Shown: positions 7,987 to 16,019 of the stretch, piece by piece
How positions within the stretch are numbered: the first letter of the stretch is position 1
How the letters are laid out: each line of letters opens with the position of its first letter
Origin: Paludibacteraceae bacterium
GTDB lineage: Bacteria; Bacteroidota; Bacteroidia; Bacteroidales; Paludibacteraceae
Reading direction: 5' to 3'
DNA: 64,000 nt
NCBI GenBank assembly: GCA_016283095.1
Contig: JAEEMG010000016.1
Span: forward strand, 1-64,000
Translations under genes and position numbers: made by a program
Notes under the pieces: model-generated
Told to the model about the DNA's origin: nothing
Seen by the model: only the letters and a program-made list of their open reading frames with translations
Databases searched by the model: none

Positions 7987-9234
7987 ATGAATACAATAAT
8001 TACATCTCTGCTGGAGACAGATCTTTACAAGTTCTCTATGGGTCAGGCTATTTTCCACCAGTTCCCAGGATATAAGACTACCTGGACTTTCAAATGCCGT
8101 AACAAGGATGTGAAATTCACTCCTGAAATGGTGGAGGAAATCAAACGTCAGTTGCAGGCTTACTGTAATCTCCGCTTCACTGAGAGTGAATTGGATTACT
8201 TGAGATGCATCGGCGCAAGAAAGGATGAAAATGGTAATATCGTCAAGAAGGGCTGGATTAAAGGTTCTTATGTTGACTTCTTACGTATATGGCGTCCAAG
8301 ATTCGAGGATTTCATAATCAACGACCAGGCTGAATGTGGATTGAATATTGAGGCGTGTGGCACTTGGCTTAACACTAGTATGTATGAGATTCCTACTCTT
8401 GCTATCGTCAATGAGGTATATTTCCGCATGGCTTACGACTATGAGGAACTTAAAAAACAATTCCGTCGCAAGCTTGATGAGAAAGTGAATCTTTTGGAGC
8501 AGGATATCTATGAACTTGGTGCATTCTCTGAATTTGGCCTCCGTCGCAGATTGTCTGCCGAGTGCCAGGAGATGGCTGTGATGGCTTTGAAAAATGCGAA
8601 GATGAACAACAAATCTATCTTCGTGGGTACAAGCAACGTCTACCTAGCTCGCAAATACAATCTTATCCCTGTGGGTACTATGGCTCACGAGTGGATCATG
8701 TGCGTAGGTCAGGGCAACAGAGCTGTCAATCCTGCTTATTCTAATCTTTACGCTCTACGCTCTTGGGTGACTGAGTATAAGGTGCAGAATGGAACGGCTC
8801 TTACTGATGCGATCACAACTGATTGTTTCTTGCGTGATTTCGATGAGGAGTTCGCTACTGTGTTCAGCGGTGTCCGTCACGATTCTGGTGATCCGTTCGC
8901 ATGGGGCGACAAGATGATCGCTCACTATCAGAAGCTTGGCATCGACCCTACTACAAAGACTCTTCTCTTTAGCGACAGCTTGAATTTTGAGAAGGCTACA
9001 AAGCTAAAGAAGTATTTCGAGGGCAGGGCAAAGACAGCTTTCGGTATCGGTACATTCATTGCCAACGACACTGATGTGCCACCGCTAAATATCGTGATGA
9101 AGACTACTCTATGTAATGGTGGCGACGTTGCAAAGATTTCTGACACTCCAGGAAAGGGTATGTGTAAGAATCCTGACTATGTCGACTATTTGCAAAGAGC
9201 CATCGACTGGAGAATGAACCACGCTGAAATGTGA
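7987..9234 (+). CDS. pncB: nicotinate phosphoribosyltransferase
   Basis: Converts nicotinate and PRPP to nicotinate mononucleotide, the entry step of the Preiss-Handler NAD salvage route. The 415-residue protein shows family landmarks: LLETDLYKFSMGQAIF at the N-terminus, the SEFGLRRRLSAE segment, the phosphoribosyl-binding GTSNVYLARKY and GTMAHEWIM region with the catalytic-loop His, and SGVRHDSGDPF. Length and order are normal. It is the first gene of a unit with a Nudix gene 25 bases downstream and the nadE-pncA fusion after that. Confidence 0.95.
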   Translation: MNTIITSLLETDLYKFSMGQAIFHQFPGYKTTWTFKCRNKDVKFTPEMVEEIKRQLQAYCNLRFTESELDYLRCIGARKDENGNIVKKGWIKGSYVDFLRIWRPRFEDFIINDQAECGLNIEACGTWLNTSMYEIPTLAIVNEVYFRMAYDYEELKKQFRRKLDEKVNLLEQDIYELGAFSEFGLRRRLSAECQEMAVMALKNAKMNNKSIFVGTSNVYLARKYNLIPVGTMAHEWIMCVGQGNRAVNPAYSNLYALRSWVTEYKVQNGTALTDAITTDCFLRDFDEEFATVFSGVRHDSGDPFAWGDKMIAHYQKLGIDPTTKTLLFSDSLNFEKATKLKKYFEGRAKTAFGIGTFIANDTDVPPLNIVMKTTLCNGGDVAKISDTPGKGMCKNPDYVDYLQRAIDWRMNHAEM

Positions 9235-9259
9235 TTGATAACCAATTAATTTGAATGGT

Positions 9260-9802
9260 ATGAACAATTGGCAGATAAAAGAGAGGGAAGTGGTGATGAA
9301 AACACCAATCGGAAGCTTTGTGACAACAAAGAAGATTGATCCGAGTGGTGTGGAACGCAAATATATATCTATGAATTGCCCCGACTGGGTTTGTGCTGTG
9401 GTCCAGCTTGGAGCTGGTTCTGATGATTTCATGATGGTCAAGCAATTCCGTCACGGCATCAACAGAGAAATCACAGAGTTTCCTTCTGGCATGGTAGACG
9501 GTGGTGAGAAGGCGATCGACGCTCTCTATCGTGAGCTGGATGAGGAGTTGGGTATCAAGAAAGAGAATGTTGTCAAACTGGAGCAACTTTATACTGGTAG
9601 CCCTAATCCTGCTTTCATGGAGAATATAATGACTTGCTACTATGTGGTGGTGGATGGCTATGGCAAAAACAATCCTGACGATGATGAGTTTCTTGAAACT
9701 GAGATCGTGAAGAGGGCAGACATGGATGCGATTGTCAGACAGGATGATTTTGGTTTGATGATGAGGCTTGCTTGGGAGATGTTCGAAAAAATTAAGAGTT
9801 AA
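9260..9802 (+). CDS. Nudix hydrolase (ADP-ribose pyrophosphatase-like)
   Basis: A complete Nudix box is present: GMVDGGEKAIDALYRELDEE followed by LGI (about residues 75-97), fitting GX5EX7REUXEEXGU. The fold around it (an FRHGINREITEFPSGMV segment before, TGSPNPAFMEN after) resembles ADP-ribose or NDP-sugar pyrophosphatases. Sitting between pncB and nadE-pncA, it may recycle ADP-ribose or dinucleotides from NAD turnover (inference). There is no winged-helix tail, so it is not an NrtR-type regulator. I chose ATG 9260 rather than the upstream TTG at 9251. The last codons overlap a 14-bp tandem repeat. Confidence 0.85.
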   Translation: MNNWQIKEREVVMKTPIGSFVTTKKIDPSGVERKYISMNCPDWVCAVVQLGAGSDDFMMVKQFRHGINREITEFPSGMVDGGEKAIDALYRELDEELGIKKENVVKLEQLYTGSPNPAFMENIMTCYYVVVDGYGKNNPDDDEFLETEIVKRADMDAIVRQDDFGLMMRLAWEMFEKIKS

Positions 9803-9818
9803 GAATTAAGAGTTAAGA
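9791..9818. repeat. tandem 14-bp repeat ATTAAGAGTTAAGA x2
   Basis: Two perfect head-to-tail copies (9791-9804, 9805-9818) overlap the Nudix stop codon. The same 14-mer forms both arms of the hairpin at 61865-61901. Confidence 0.75.
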
Positions 9819-9863
9819 ATGACTGTACTCTAATAGGAACCAGTAAATTAGGAGGAAAAGATT

Positions 9864-11114
9864 ATGAGAACACTTAAAGAACAGATGGTAGCCTGGATCA
9901 AGGACTACTTCGCAAAGAATGGTGACGAGAATACAAAAGCACTTATAGGTATCAGTGGAGGAAAGGACAGTACTGTAGTGGCTGCGGCATGTGTGGCTGC
10001 TTTGGGTAAGGATCGTGTGGTAGGTGTGATGATGCCTAACGGTGTTCAGACGGATATCAATGATTCTAAACGAGTTTGTGAGTTTTTGGGTATTAAAAAC
10101 TATGAGGTGAATATCAAGGGAGCTTACGATGCTCTTGCTCAGGAGATAACTGCAAAAACGGCTGGTGAGGCTACTCCTCAATTCAAGACAAACACTCCTT
10201 CTCGTTTGAGAATGGCCACTTTATATGGTGTGGCAGCGATTATTGGTAATTGCAGAATCAGTAATAATGGCAATAAGAGCGAGCGTCTCATGGGATATTT
10301 CACTATCTGGGGCGACGGTGCTGGTGATTTTGCTCCGTTGGCTAATCTGTATGTCAGCGACGTGGTGAGATTGGGAATTGAGTTGGGTTTGCCTGAGGAT
10401 TTGGTGAAGAAAGCTCCTAGTGATGGAATGTGTGGCATGACAGATGAGGATAACCTTGGTTTCACATACGCTGAGGTGGAGAAGGTGGCAAGAGGTTTCT
10501 ACGACGACGTGAATCCAGAGACAGCTAAGAAGATACAGAACAAGATCAATGGTATGAGCTGGAAATGCAAACTTCTTAATCTTCCATGTTTTGTGCCTGA
10601 TCAGAAAGTTTTGGCAATTATCGACGCGCAAAAAGACTTCATCGATGGTAGTTTAGGTGTCGGCCTCGACAAGTGGGAAAAGGCTAAAGCTGCCATAATC
10701 GAGTTGATGAAGAAAGAAAAATACGACAGCATCGTCTACACTAAGGACTGGCATCCTGCAAACCACTGCTCTTTCAAAGCCCAGGGTGGACCATGGCCTG
10801 ACCACTGTGTGGCTGGAGGAAAAGGTGCGGACGTTGATCCTGATCTGCTTGCTATTCAGATTCCAAGCGTCACATTGAACAAGGGCTGCAATCCGAATGT
10901 TGAGGAGTATGGAATAGATGTGTTGCCAAACGTCGACAATGTGAAAGAGCTTCATCTTGTCGGTCTGTGCTTCGACTATTGCGTGCAGAGTTGCGCTAAA
11001 GAGACGGCCAAAACACATCCTGACACAAAGATTGTGGTGAAGAAGGCAGGCACCGTCGCAATCGATGAGAATGCAAAGATCGATTGGGAAGGCTTGACAA
11101 TAAGTGTGGAATGA
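9864..11114 (+). CDS. nadE: NAD synthase fused to nicotinamidase (NadE-PncA)
   Basis: One 416-residue chain with two enzymes. Residues 1 to about 245 are an ammonia-type NAD synthase: ATP-binding SGGKDS at 31-36, YFTIWGDGAGDFAPLANLY and PSDGMCGMTDEDNLGFTY; no glutaminase domain. Residues about 247-416 are a nicotinamidase of the isochorismatase fold: catalytic Asp254 (IIDAQKDF), Lys340 (LNKGC) and Cys373 (FDYCV), with likely metal ligands Asp295 and His297 (DWHP) and His314. The chain would thus perform the first and last steps of nicotinamide-to-NAD salvage. A strong Shine-Dalgarno sequence (AGGAGGAAAA at 9850-9859) is unusual for this phylum. It closes the operon and is followed by a terminator. 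Confidence 0.93.
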   Translation: MRTLKEQMVAWIKDYFAKNGDENTKALIGISGGKDSTVVAAACVAALGKDRVVGVMMPNGVQTDINDSKRVCEFLGIKNYEVNIKGAYDALAQEITAKTAGEATPQFKTNTPSRLRMATLYGVAAIIGNCRISNNGNKSERLMGYFTIWGDGAGDFAPLANLYVSDVVRLGIELGLPEDLVKKAPSDGMCGMTDEDNLGFTYAEVEKVARGFYDDVNPETAKKIQNKINGMSWKCKLLNLPCFVPDQKVLAIIDAQKDFIDGSLGVGLDKWEKAKAAIIELMKKEKYDSIVYTKDWHPANHCSFKAQGGPWPDHCVAGGKGADVDPDLLAIQIPSVTLNKGCNPNVEEYGIDVLPNVDNVKELHLVGLCFDYCVQSCAKETAKTHPDTKIVVKKAGTVAIDENAKIDWEGLTISVE

Positions 11115-11143
11115 TAAAAAAACGTTGAAACGTGTGAATTTTT

Positions 11144-11175
11144 AGGGACAGGTTTTAATGACCTGTCCCTTTTTT
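11144..11175 (+). terminator. terminator of the NAD salvage operon
   Basis: A 10-bp perfect stem (AGGGACAGGT 11144-11153, ACCTGTCCCT 11161-11170) followed by TTTTTC. Confidence 0.93.
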
Positions 11176-11226
11176 CTTGATTAGAAGCGGATATCGGATT
11201 TGTTTCATAATCAAACACAAAATTAT

Positions 11227-11234
11227 TATATTTG
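11227..11234 (+). promoter_or_regulatory. -7 element of the AAA-like/PD-(D/E)XK gene
   Basis: TATATTTG fits TAnnTTTG, 26 bases before the chosen ATG. The nearest TTTG upstream is 24 bases away, longer than usual. Confidence 0.45.
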
Positions 11235-11260
11235 CAGAGTGTATTGAAAAAGAGAGTATT

Positions 11261-12808
11261 ATGATAAAGCCATATCCGATAGGACGACAGGATTTCAAGG
11301 ACATTATCGAAAGCGGTTTTGCCTACGTCGATAAGACGGAACGTATGTATGAGATGGTGAGAAACAGAAAATTTGTGTTTCTTTCCCGTCCTCGTCGTTT
11401 CGGAAAGTCTCTTCTTATCCACACCCTTCAGCACTACTTTGAAGGAAACAAGACTCTTTTTGATGGCTTGAAGATCAGCAAATTGGAAAAAGACTGGATA
11501 AAATATCCGGTGTTCCGATTTGATATGAGTGGATGCAAGGATATGGATGCCGACGGAATGTGTGCTTATATAGCCAATGTGTTGAGAATTTATGAAATGC
11601 AGTTTGGTATAAAAAATGAATGCGATAGAAACGGCGTGCGTTTTCAAAATCTTATCCAAACAGCATACAGTCAAACAGGCAAAAAGGTGGTGGTGCTGAT
11701 TGACGAATACGATTCCCCTTTGCTTTCCCATCTCCACGATGGCAAATTGCAGGAGGTGAAGCCAATACTCCAGGAACTTTATCAGCAGTTGAAGGTGAAC
11801 GAGCAATATGAGCAGTTTGTCTTCATCACAGGCATCTCCCGTTTTTCGCAGGTGTCAATTTTCTCTACACTCAATAATTTGGACAATATCTCCATGGATG
11901 ATAAGTTCTGTGATATATGTGGTATCACTGTAGATGAGCTGATGGAGAATTTCAAAGAGGATATAGAGTGTTTTGCACATAATGAGGGATGCACTTTCGA
12001 TGAAATGGTGATGAGACTTAAATCCAAATATGACGGTTACCATTTTTCCAAAAACTCGCAAGACATATTCAATCCGTTGAGTGTGATTTCCTCATTCAGC
12101 AAGATGGAGTTGAAAAACTTCTGGTTTGAAACAGCCACGTCGTCATACGTCATAGACCACTTACGTAAACATAACGCTCAGATACTTGATTTTGAGAGTG
12201 TTGAACTTTTCGAGTCGGATTTCTATGTGTCACAGGAGGATAGTAGAAGTGTATATCCGTTGCTTTATCAGGCTGGTTATCTGTCTATTAAAGGTTATGA
12301 CAAAGAGTCGAGCCGTTATGTGATTGGCTATCCCAACTCAGAAGTTCGTGTCTCTATGCTTGAGGTTATGATGCCGTCGTGGGTTGGATGCTCTGCCACA
12401 GATGGTAAAAACTATATGTGTGATTTCTATTTTGCTCTCAAAGCAGGTAAGATAGATGAGGCATTCGAATTACTGAAGGAGTTTTTCCTGCAGATTCCGA
12501 ATGTGCTGAATAATAAGAATGAGAAGCATTTCCAAACGGTGATTTATGTCTTGTTCCGTTGGCTTGGTTTCTATACCCAGTCTGAGGTGAACACTGCTAA
12601 AGGCAGGCTCGACTGCATTCTATTCTCTCCGAAACAGATTTTTATCATTGAGTTTAAAGTGGATGAGAGTGCGGAAAAGGCTCTTGCTCAAATCAATGAG
12701 AAGGGTTACGCTGATCCATACCGTGCAGACGGCAGACCAATTGTTAAGATCGGAGTCAACTTCTCCAGTGAAGAACGTACGATTGAAGGATGGAAAGTTG
12801 AAGATTAA
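11261..12808 (+). CDS. AAA-ATPase-like and PD-(D/E)XK nuclease domain protein
   Basis: A 515-residue member of a family expanded in Bacteroidota. The N-terminus carries PYPIGRQDFKDI and YVDKTE, then a P-loop-like FLSRPRRFGKSLL (about residues 39-51) and a Walker B-like VVVLIDEYDSPL. The C-terminal part has a PD-(D/E)XK-like core, GRLDCILFSPKQIFIIEFKV, where D and ExK are the presumed metal ligands. The natural role is unknown; members are often multicopy and transferred. I used ATG 11261 because the upstream frame begins at a TTG inside the terminator tail. Confidence 0.85.
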   Translation: MIKPYPIGRQDFKDIIESGFAYVDKTERMYEMVRNRKFVFLSRPRRFGKSLLIHTLQHYFEGNKTLFDGLKISKLEKDWIKYPVFRFDMSGCKDMDADGMCAYIANVLRIYEMQFGIKNECDRNGVRFQNLIQTAYSQTGKKVVVLIDEYDSPLLSHLHDGKLQEVKPILQELYQQLKVNEQYEQFVFITGISRFSQVSIFSTLNNLDNISMDDKFCDICGITVDELMENFKEDIECFAHNEGCTFDEMVMRLKSKYDGYHFSKNSQDIFNPLSVISSFSKMELKNFWFETATSSYVIDHLRKHNAQILDFESVELFESDFYVSQEDSRSVYPLLYQAGYLSIKGYDKESSRYVIGYPNSEVRVSMLEVMMPSWVGCSATDGKNYMCDFYFALKAGKIDEAFELLKEFFLQIPNVLNNKNEKHFQTVIYVLFRWLGFYTQSEVNTAKGRLDCILFSPKQIFIIEFKVDESAEKALAQINEKGYADPYRADGRPIVKIGVNFSSEERTIEGWKVED

Positions 12809-12886
12809 AATGTCTGAAACTTTTTCTTAAAGTGTCGTTTTTATATTTATTTCCAACAAAAATGCAATTTGTTGGATTCTATTTCC

Positions 12887-12894
12887 TATTTTTG
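12887..12894 (+). promoter_or_regulatory. -7 element upstream of the OmpA lipoprotein gene
   Basis: TATTTTTG matches TAnnTTTG, 35 bases before the ATG. A TTTG at 12868-12871 is only 15 bases upstream, so the -33 element is uncertain. Confidence 0.5.
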
Positions 12895-12929
12895 TAGCAA
12901 CAAAGAATTAGAAGAACTTAATAATTACA

Positions 12930-13862
12930 ATGATGAGAAAAATTTTGTATTTTTTCCTATCCGCTTCTCTTTTTTGCTCATGTGTGCCAAAGAAGAAGTT
13001 CGTTGAACTAAGCGAAGAACTTGATGATTGCTATAAGGCAAAACAGGCAGGTGTTAAGACAATGGCTGAGAACAAGCAGACTATTGCTGATCTTGAATCC
13101 AATAAAAAGTATTTGCAGAATGCAATCGACGCTTTGGCTAAAGATACTTTGGCTAAGGGAAAACTGTTGTCGCAGAACAAGACTGATCTTGAAAGCCTAA
13201 GAAATCTAAATAAGAAACTTGCTGATCAGCTTAAGAATTCTCGTAGTGAGAGTGAGGTTAAGGCATTGTTGAACCAGCTTCAGACTATGCAGAACAAACT
13301 TGCTTCTCGTGAAGACAGCCTTTCTGCTAAAGAGAAGGAGATGCAGAAACTTACAGCTATGGTCAACCGCCAGGACTCTTTGATGAAGAGTTTGAAGAAG
13401 AAAGTGAGCGACGCGTTGACTAACTTCGAAGGTAAGGGATTGTCTGTAGTAAACAAGAATGGACGTGTCTATGTCTCTATGGATGAGAAGTTGCTATTCA
13501 AGTCTGGTAGCTATGACGTTGATTCTAAGGGTATTCAGGCTCTTAACAGCATCGGTGACTTCCTTGTAGAGAATAAGGATATCCATGTTGTGATCGAGGG
13601 TCACACAGATAACGTGCCATACACAGGTAACGGATATTTGCTAGACAACTGGGATTTGTCTGTTAAGCGTGCCACTGCTATCGTGCGTGCTCTAATCGGC
13701 AACAAGAATATCGATCCTGCACGTATCACTGCCAGCGGTCGTGCTGAGTATGTTCCTCTTGATCCAGCCGACACTAAGGAGGCTCGTCAGAAGAACCGTC
13801 GTACAGAGATCATCTTGAGTCCAAACATGGATGAGTTGATGAAGGCTCTTTCTGGTGAATAA
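12930..13862 (+). CDS. OmpA-family outer-membrane lipoprotein with coiled coil
   Basis: A lipoprotein signal (LYFFLSASLFCSC) is followed by a long predicted coiled coil (about residues 25-165) and an OmpA C-terminal peptidoglycan-binding domain (about 175-300). That domain shows LLFKSGSYDV, VVIEGHTDNVPYTG and NWDLSVKRATAIV, the NxxLSxxRA helix that contacts diaminopimelate. It probably anchors the outer membrane to the cell wall. It is a single gene with its own terminator 25 bases downstream. Confidence 0.93.
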   Translation: MMRKILYFFLSASLFCSCVPKKKFVELSEELDDCYKAKQAGVKTMAENKQTIADLESNKKYLQNAIDALAKDTLAKGKLLSQNKTDLESLRNLNKKLADQLKNSRSESEVKALLNQLQTMQNKLASREDSLSAKEKEMQKLTAMVNRQDSLMKSLKKKVSDALTNFEGKGLSVVNKNGRVYVSMDEKLLFKSGSYDVDSKGIQALNSIGDFLVENKDIHVVIEGHTDNVPYTGNGYLLDNWDLSVKRATAIVRALIGNKNIDPARITASGRAEYVPLDPADTKEARQKNRRTEIILSPNMDELMKALSGE

Positions 13863-13886
13863 AATTGATATATTTATTTTATGATA

Positions 13887-13918
13887 GCAGGGAGTGATTT
13901 TTGCTCCCTGCATTTTTT
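13887..13918 (+). terminator. terminator of the OmpA lipoprotein gene
   Basis: An 8-bp perfect stem (GCAGGGAG 13887-13894, CTCCCTGC 13904-13911) followed by ATTTTTTG. Confidence 0.92.
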
Positions 13919-13924
13919 GCATAT

Positions 13925-14917
13925 ATGGATTTTCGTACTTTGATGAATATCAAGCCGTTTGCTAAGAAGATGACTTACGACAGTAAGGTTGTCTCGCTTG
14001 GCTCATGCTTCTCTTCAGAGATGGGCAGACGTCTGCTTGATCGCAAATACGATGTGTTGCTTAATCCCCTTGGCATTGCGTTCAATCCGCTTTCGATAGC
14101 TATGCAGATTGAGAAATCACTCGATCTTGATTATTTCAATGAGGATGATTTCTTCTGTCGCGACGGAATATGGCGCAGCTTTCTCCTTCACAGTGATTTT
14201 TCAGGAGAATTGCAGAACACAATGCTGAATGCCAACAACGCACTCCGTGATGCAAACGAATATTTGAAAACTGCTGATTTCCTTCTCCTCACTTTTGGTT
14301 CCGCTTTCGTTTATCGCCATAAGGAACAGAACTTCGTGGTGGCAAACTGCCATAAGGAAGACGCTGGTGTTTTCAAGCGTGAGTTGTTGACTGTGGATGA
14401 GATCACTTCCGTCTACAAAAGACTTATTGATAGGATTGCAGATACAAATCCTGATGCCAGTATTGTGATGACGGTGAGCCCGATCAGACATTTGCGTGAT
14501 GGGTTGGATGAAAATAGTCTGAGCAAGGCGACGTTGCGTCTGGCTATCAATGAACTTGTGAAACAGTACAAAGAGAGGGTTGAGTATTTTCCGTCATACG
14601 AAATCATGATGGATGATTTGCGTGATTATCGTTTCTATGCAGAAGATATGCTTCATCCGTCGTCTGTGGCGGTGGATTATATATTCGAGAAATTCTCTGA
14701 GACGACGATGTCTGCAGATCAGATTGCTTTGATGAGACGTGTGGAAAAGATAATGGATGGAGTCAACCATCGTATGTCTGATCCCCAAAGTGCGAACTCC
14801 AAACAGTTCGCCGCCAAACTGATTATGAATATGAATGAGTTGACTGGCAAATATCGCGTCGACTTCAAGAGAGAGAAAATGGATTTAATTAACAGATGTG
14901 GACTTGAAATGGTATGA
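13925..14917 (+). CDS. GSCFA-domain protein
   Basis: A 330-residue member of the GSCFA family, named after the motif seen here as SLGSCFSSEMG near the N-terminus. The family is related to SGNH esterases, and DMLHPSSVAVDYIFEKF near the C-terminus carries the DxxH typical of that fold. The substrate is unknown. The start is ATG 13925, just past the upstream terminator. Its stop overlaps the next start (ATGA at 14914-14917), so it is translationally coupled to the membrane protein that follows. Confidence 0.85.
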   Translation: MDFRTLMNIKPFAKKMTYDSKVVSLGSCFSSEMGRRLLDRKYDVLLNPLGIAFNPLSIAMQIEKSLDLDYFNEDDFFCRDGIWRSFLLHSDFSGELQNTMLNANNALRDANEYLKTADFLLLTFGSAFVYRHKEQNFVVANCHKEDAGVFKRELLTVDEITSVYKRLIDRIADTNPDASIVMTVSPIRHLRDGLDENSLSKATLRLAINELVKQYKERVEYFPSYEIMMDDLRDYRFYAEDMLHPSSVAVDYIFEKFSETTMSADQIALMRRVEKIMDGVNHRMSDPQSANSKQFAAKLIMNMNELTGKYRVDFKREKMDLINRCGLEMV

Positions 14918-15516
14918 AAATGAATTTTGAATCAATTAAGAATAAATATGTCGCACTCTACCATGAGTGTTACGATTTCATTATTGATCCCAACAGCGTA
15001 TGGGAAAAAGTGGTGAACGAGCAACGTACGTGGACAGACACACAGACTCGATTGCTTTACCCTTTGCTTGCGCTTATCTGTCTGCTTGGGTTGGTGAGAG
15101 TGCTTGTACAAAACTTCTATATTTCTGGCTACAACTTGCTTGAAGAGACATTGATCGCATTGTCATGGCCTGTGATCCTTGCTATTTCACTGCTGATAGC
15201 TGCTTTTGTCGGACGATTTTATCTAAAGTTTCTGACAAAAAAACAGGTTGATTTCGAGCGTATGGTTGTATTCATGACGTATGCGGAGATACTGGTTTTT
15301 ATATCATTCGCTATATTGTCGGTATTGCCGTTCATGTTTCCGGTGCTGATATTTATAAATTTTTACTCCGCATACATTATAATGTCGGGATATAATGTTT
15401 ATTTTGTCGACATTATTGGAGAGGATAGGAAATATCATTTTCCTTCAACTCTTATTACATTTATCATTATTTATGCTCTTACGTATATGGCGTGGGAAGC
15501 ATTGGCTAAAATTTAG
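14914..15516 (+). CDS. Yip1-family membrane protein
   Basis: A 200-residue protein with a polar N-terminus (DFIIDPNSVWEKVVNEQ) and five hydrophobic segments, the layout of bacterial Yip1/DUF1282 proteins. The function of these in bacteria is unknown. It overlaps the GSCFA gene by four bases. A second ATG at 14920 is possible. It ends with TAG, showing that TAG serves as an ordinary stop here. Confidence 0.8.
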   Translation: MKMNFESIKNKYVALYHECYDFIIDPNSVWEKVVNEQRTWTDTQTRLLYPLLALICLLGLVRVLVQNFYISGYNLLEETLIALSWPVILAISLLIAAFVGRFYLKFLTKKQVDFERMVVFMTYAEILVFISFAILSVLPFMFPVLIFINFYSAYIIMSGYNVYFVDIIGEDRKYHFPSTLITFIIIYALTYMAWEALAKI

Positions 15517-15538
15517 ACTGAAAGGTTTTACATAGAAT

Positions 15539-16018
15539 ATGGGAAACAATAAATTAGGAAAGTTGATGAAAAAAGATGTGCTTATAAAGAATAAGCGCGC
15601 GACTTTCGATTATGAACTGGTTGATAAATTCACTGCTGGAATTGTGCTTGTGGGCACGGAGATAAAATCGATCCGTTTGGGCAAGGCAAGTCTGGTGGAT
15701 ACTTTCTGTTTCTTTGCCGGCAACAATGAGCTATGGGTGAAGAACATGAACATTTCAGAATATTCGTTTGGATCATACAACAACCATCTGCCACGTCGTG
15801 ACAGAAAACTTCTTCTTAATCGCAAGGAACTTATCAAGTTGCAGAGAGAAGTGAAGGATAATGGTATGACTATTGTGCCTACAAAGCTGTTTATCAACGA
15901 AAAAGGTCTTTGCAAGTTGGAGATTGCATTGGCACGTGGTAAGAAGGAGTACGACAAACGTGAGAGCATCAAGGAGAAGGATGCTAAGAGGGATATCGAT
16001 CGTTACATGAAGAGATAA
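15539..16018 (+). CDS. smpB: SsrA-binding protein SmpB
   Basis: Binds tmRNA and delivers it to stalled ribosomes. Family segments are all present: [57 protein letters not shown] and the basic tail. An internal ATG at 15566 ([14 protein letters not shown]) gives the usual length of about 150 residues and may be the true start. It lies 22 bases after the Yip1 gene and one base before the twin ABC gene, so it is likely in one transcript with both. Confidence 0.95.
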   Translation: MGNNKLGKLMKKDVLIKNKRATFDYELVDKFTAGIVLVGTEIKSIRLGKASLVDTFCFFAGNNELWVKNMNISEYSFGSYNNHLPRRDRKLLLNRKELIKLQREVKDNGMTIVPTKLFINEKGLCKLEIALARGKKEYDKRESIKEKDAKRDIDRYMKR

Positions 16019-16019
16019 A

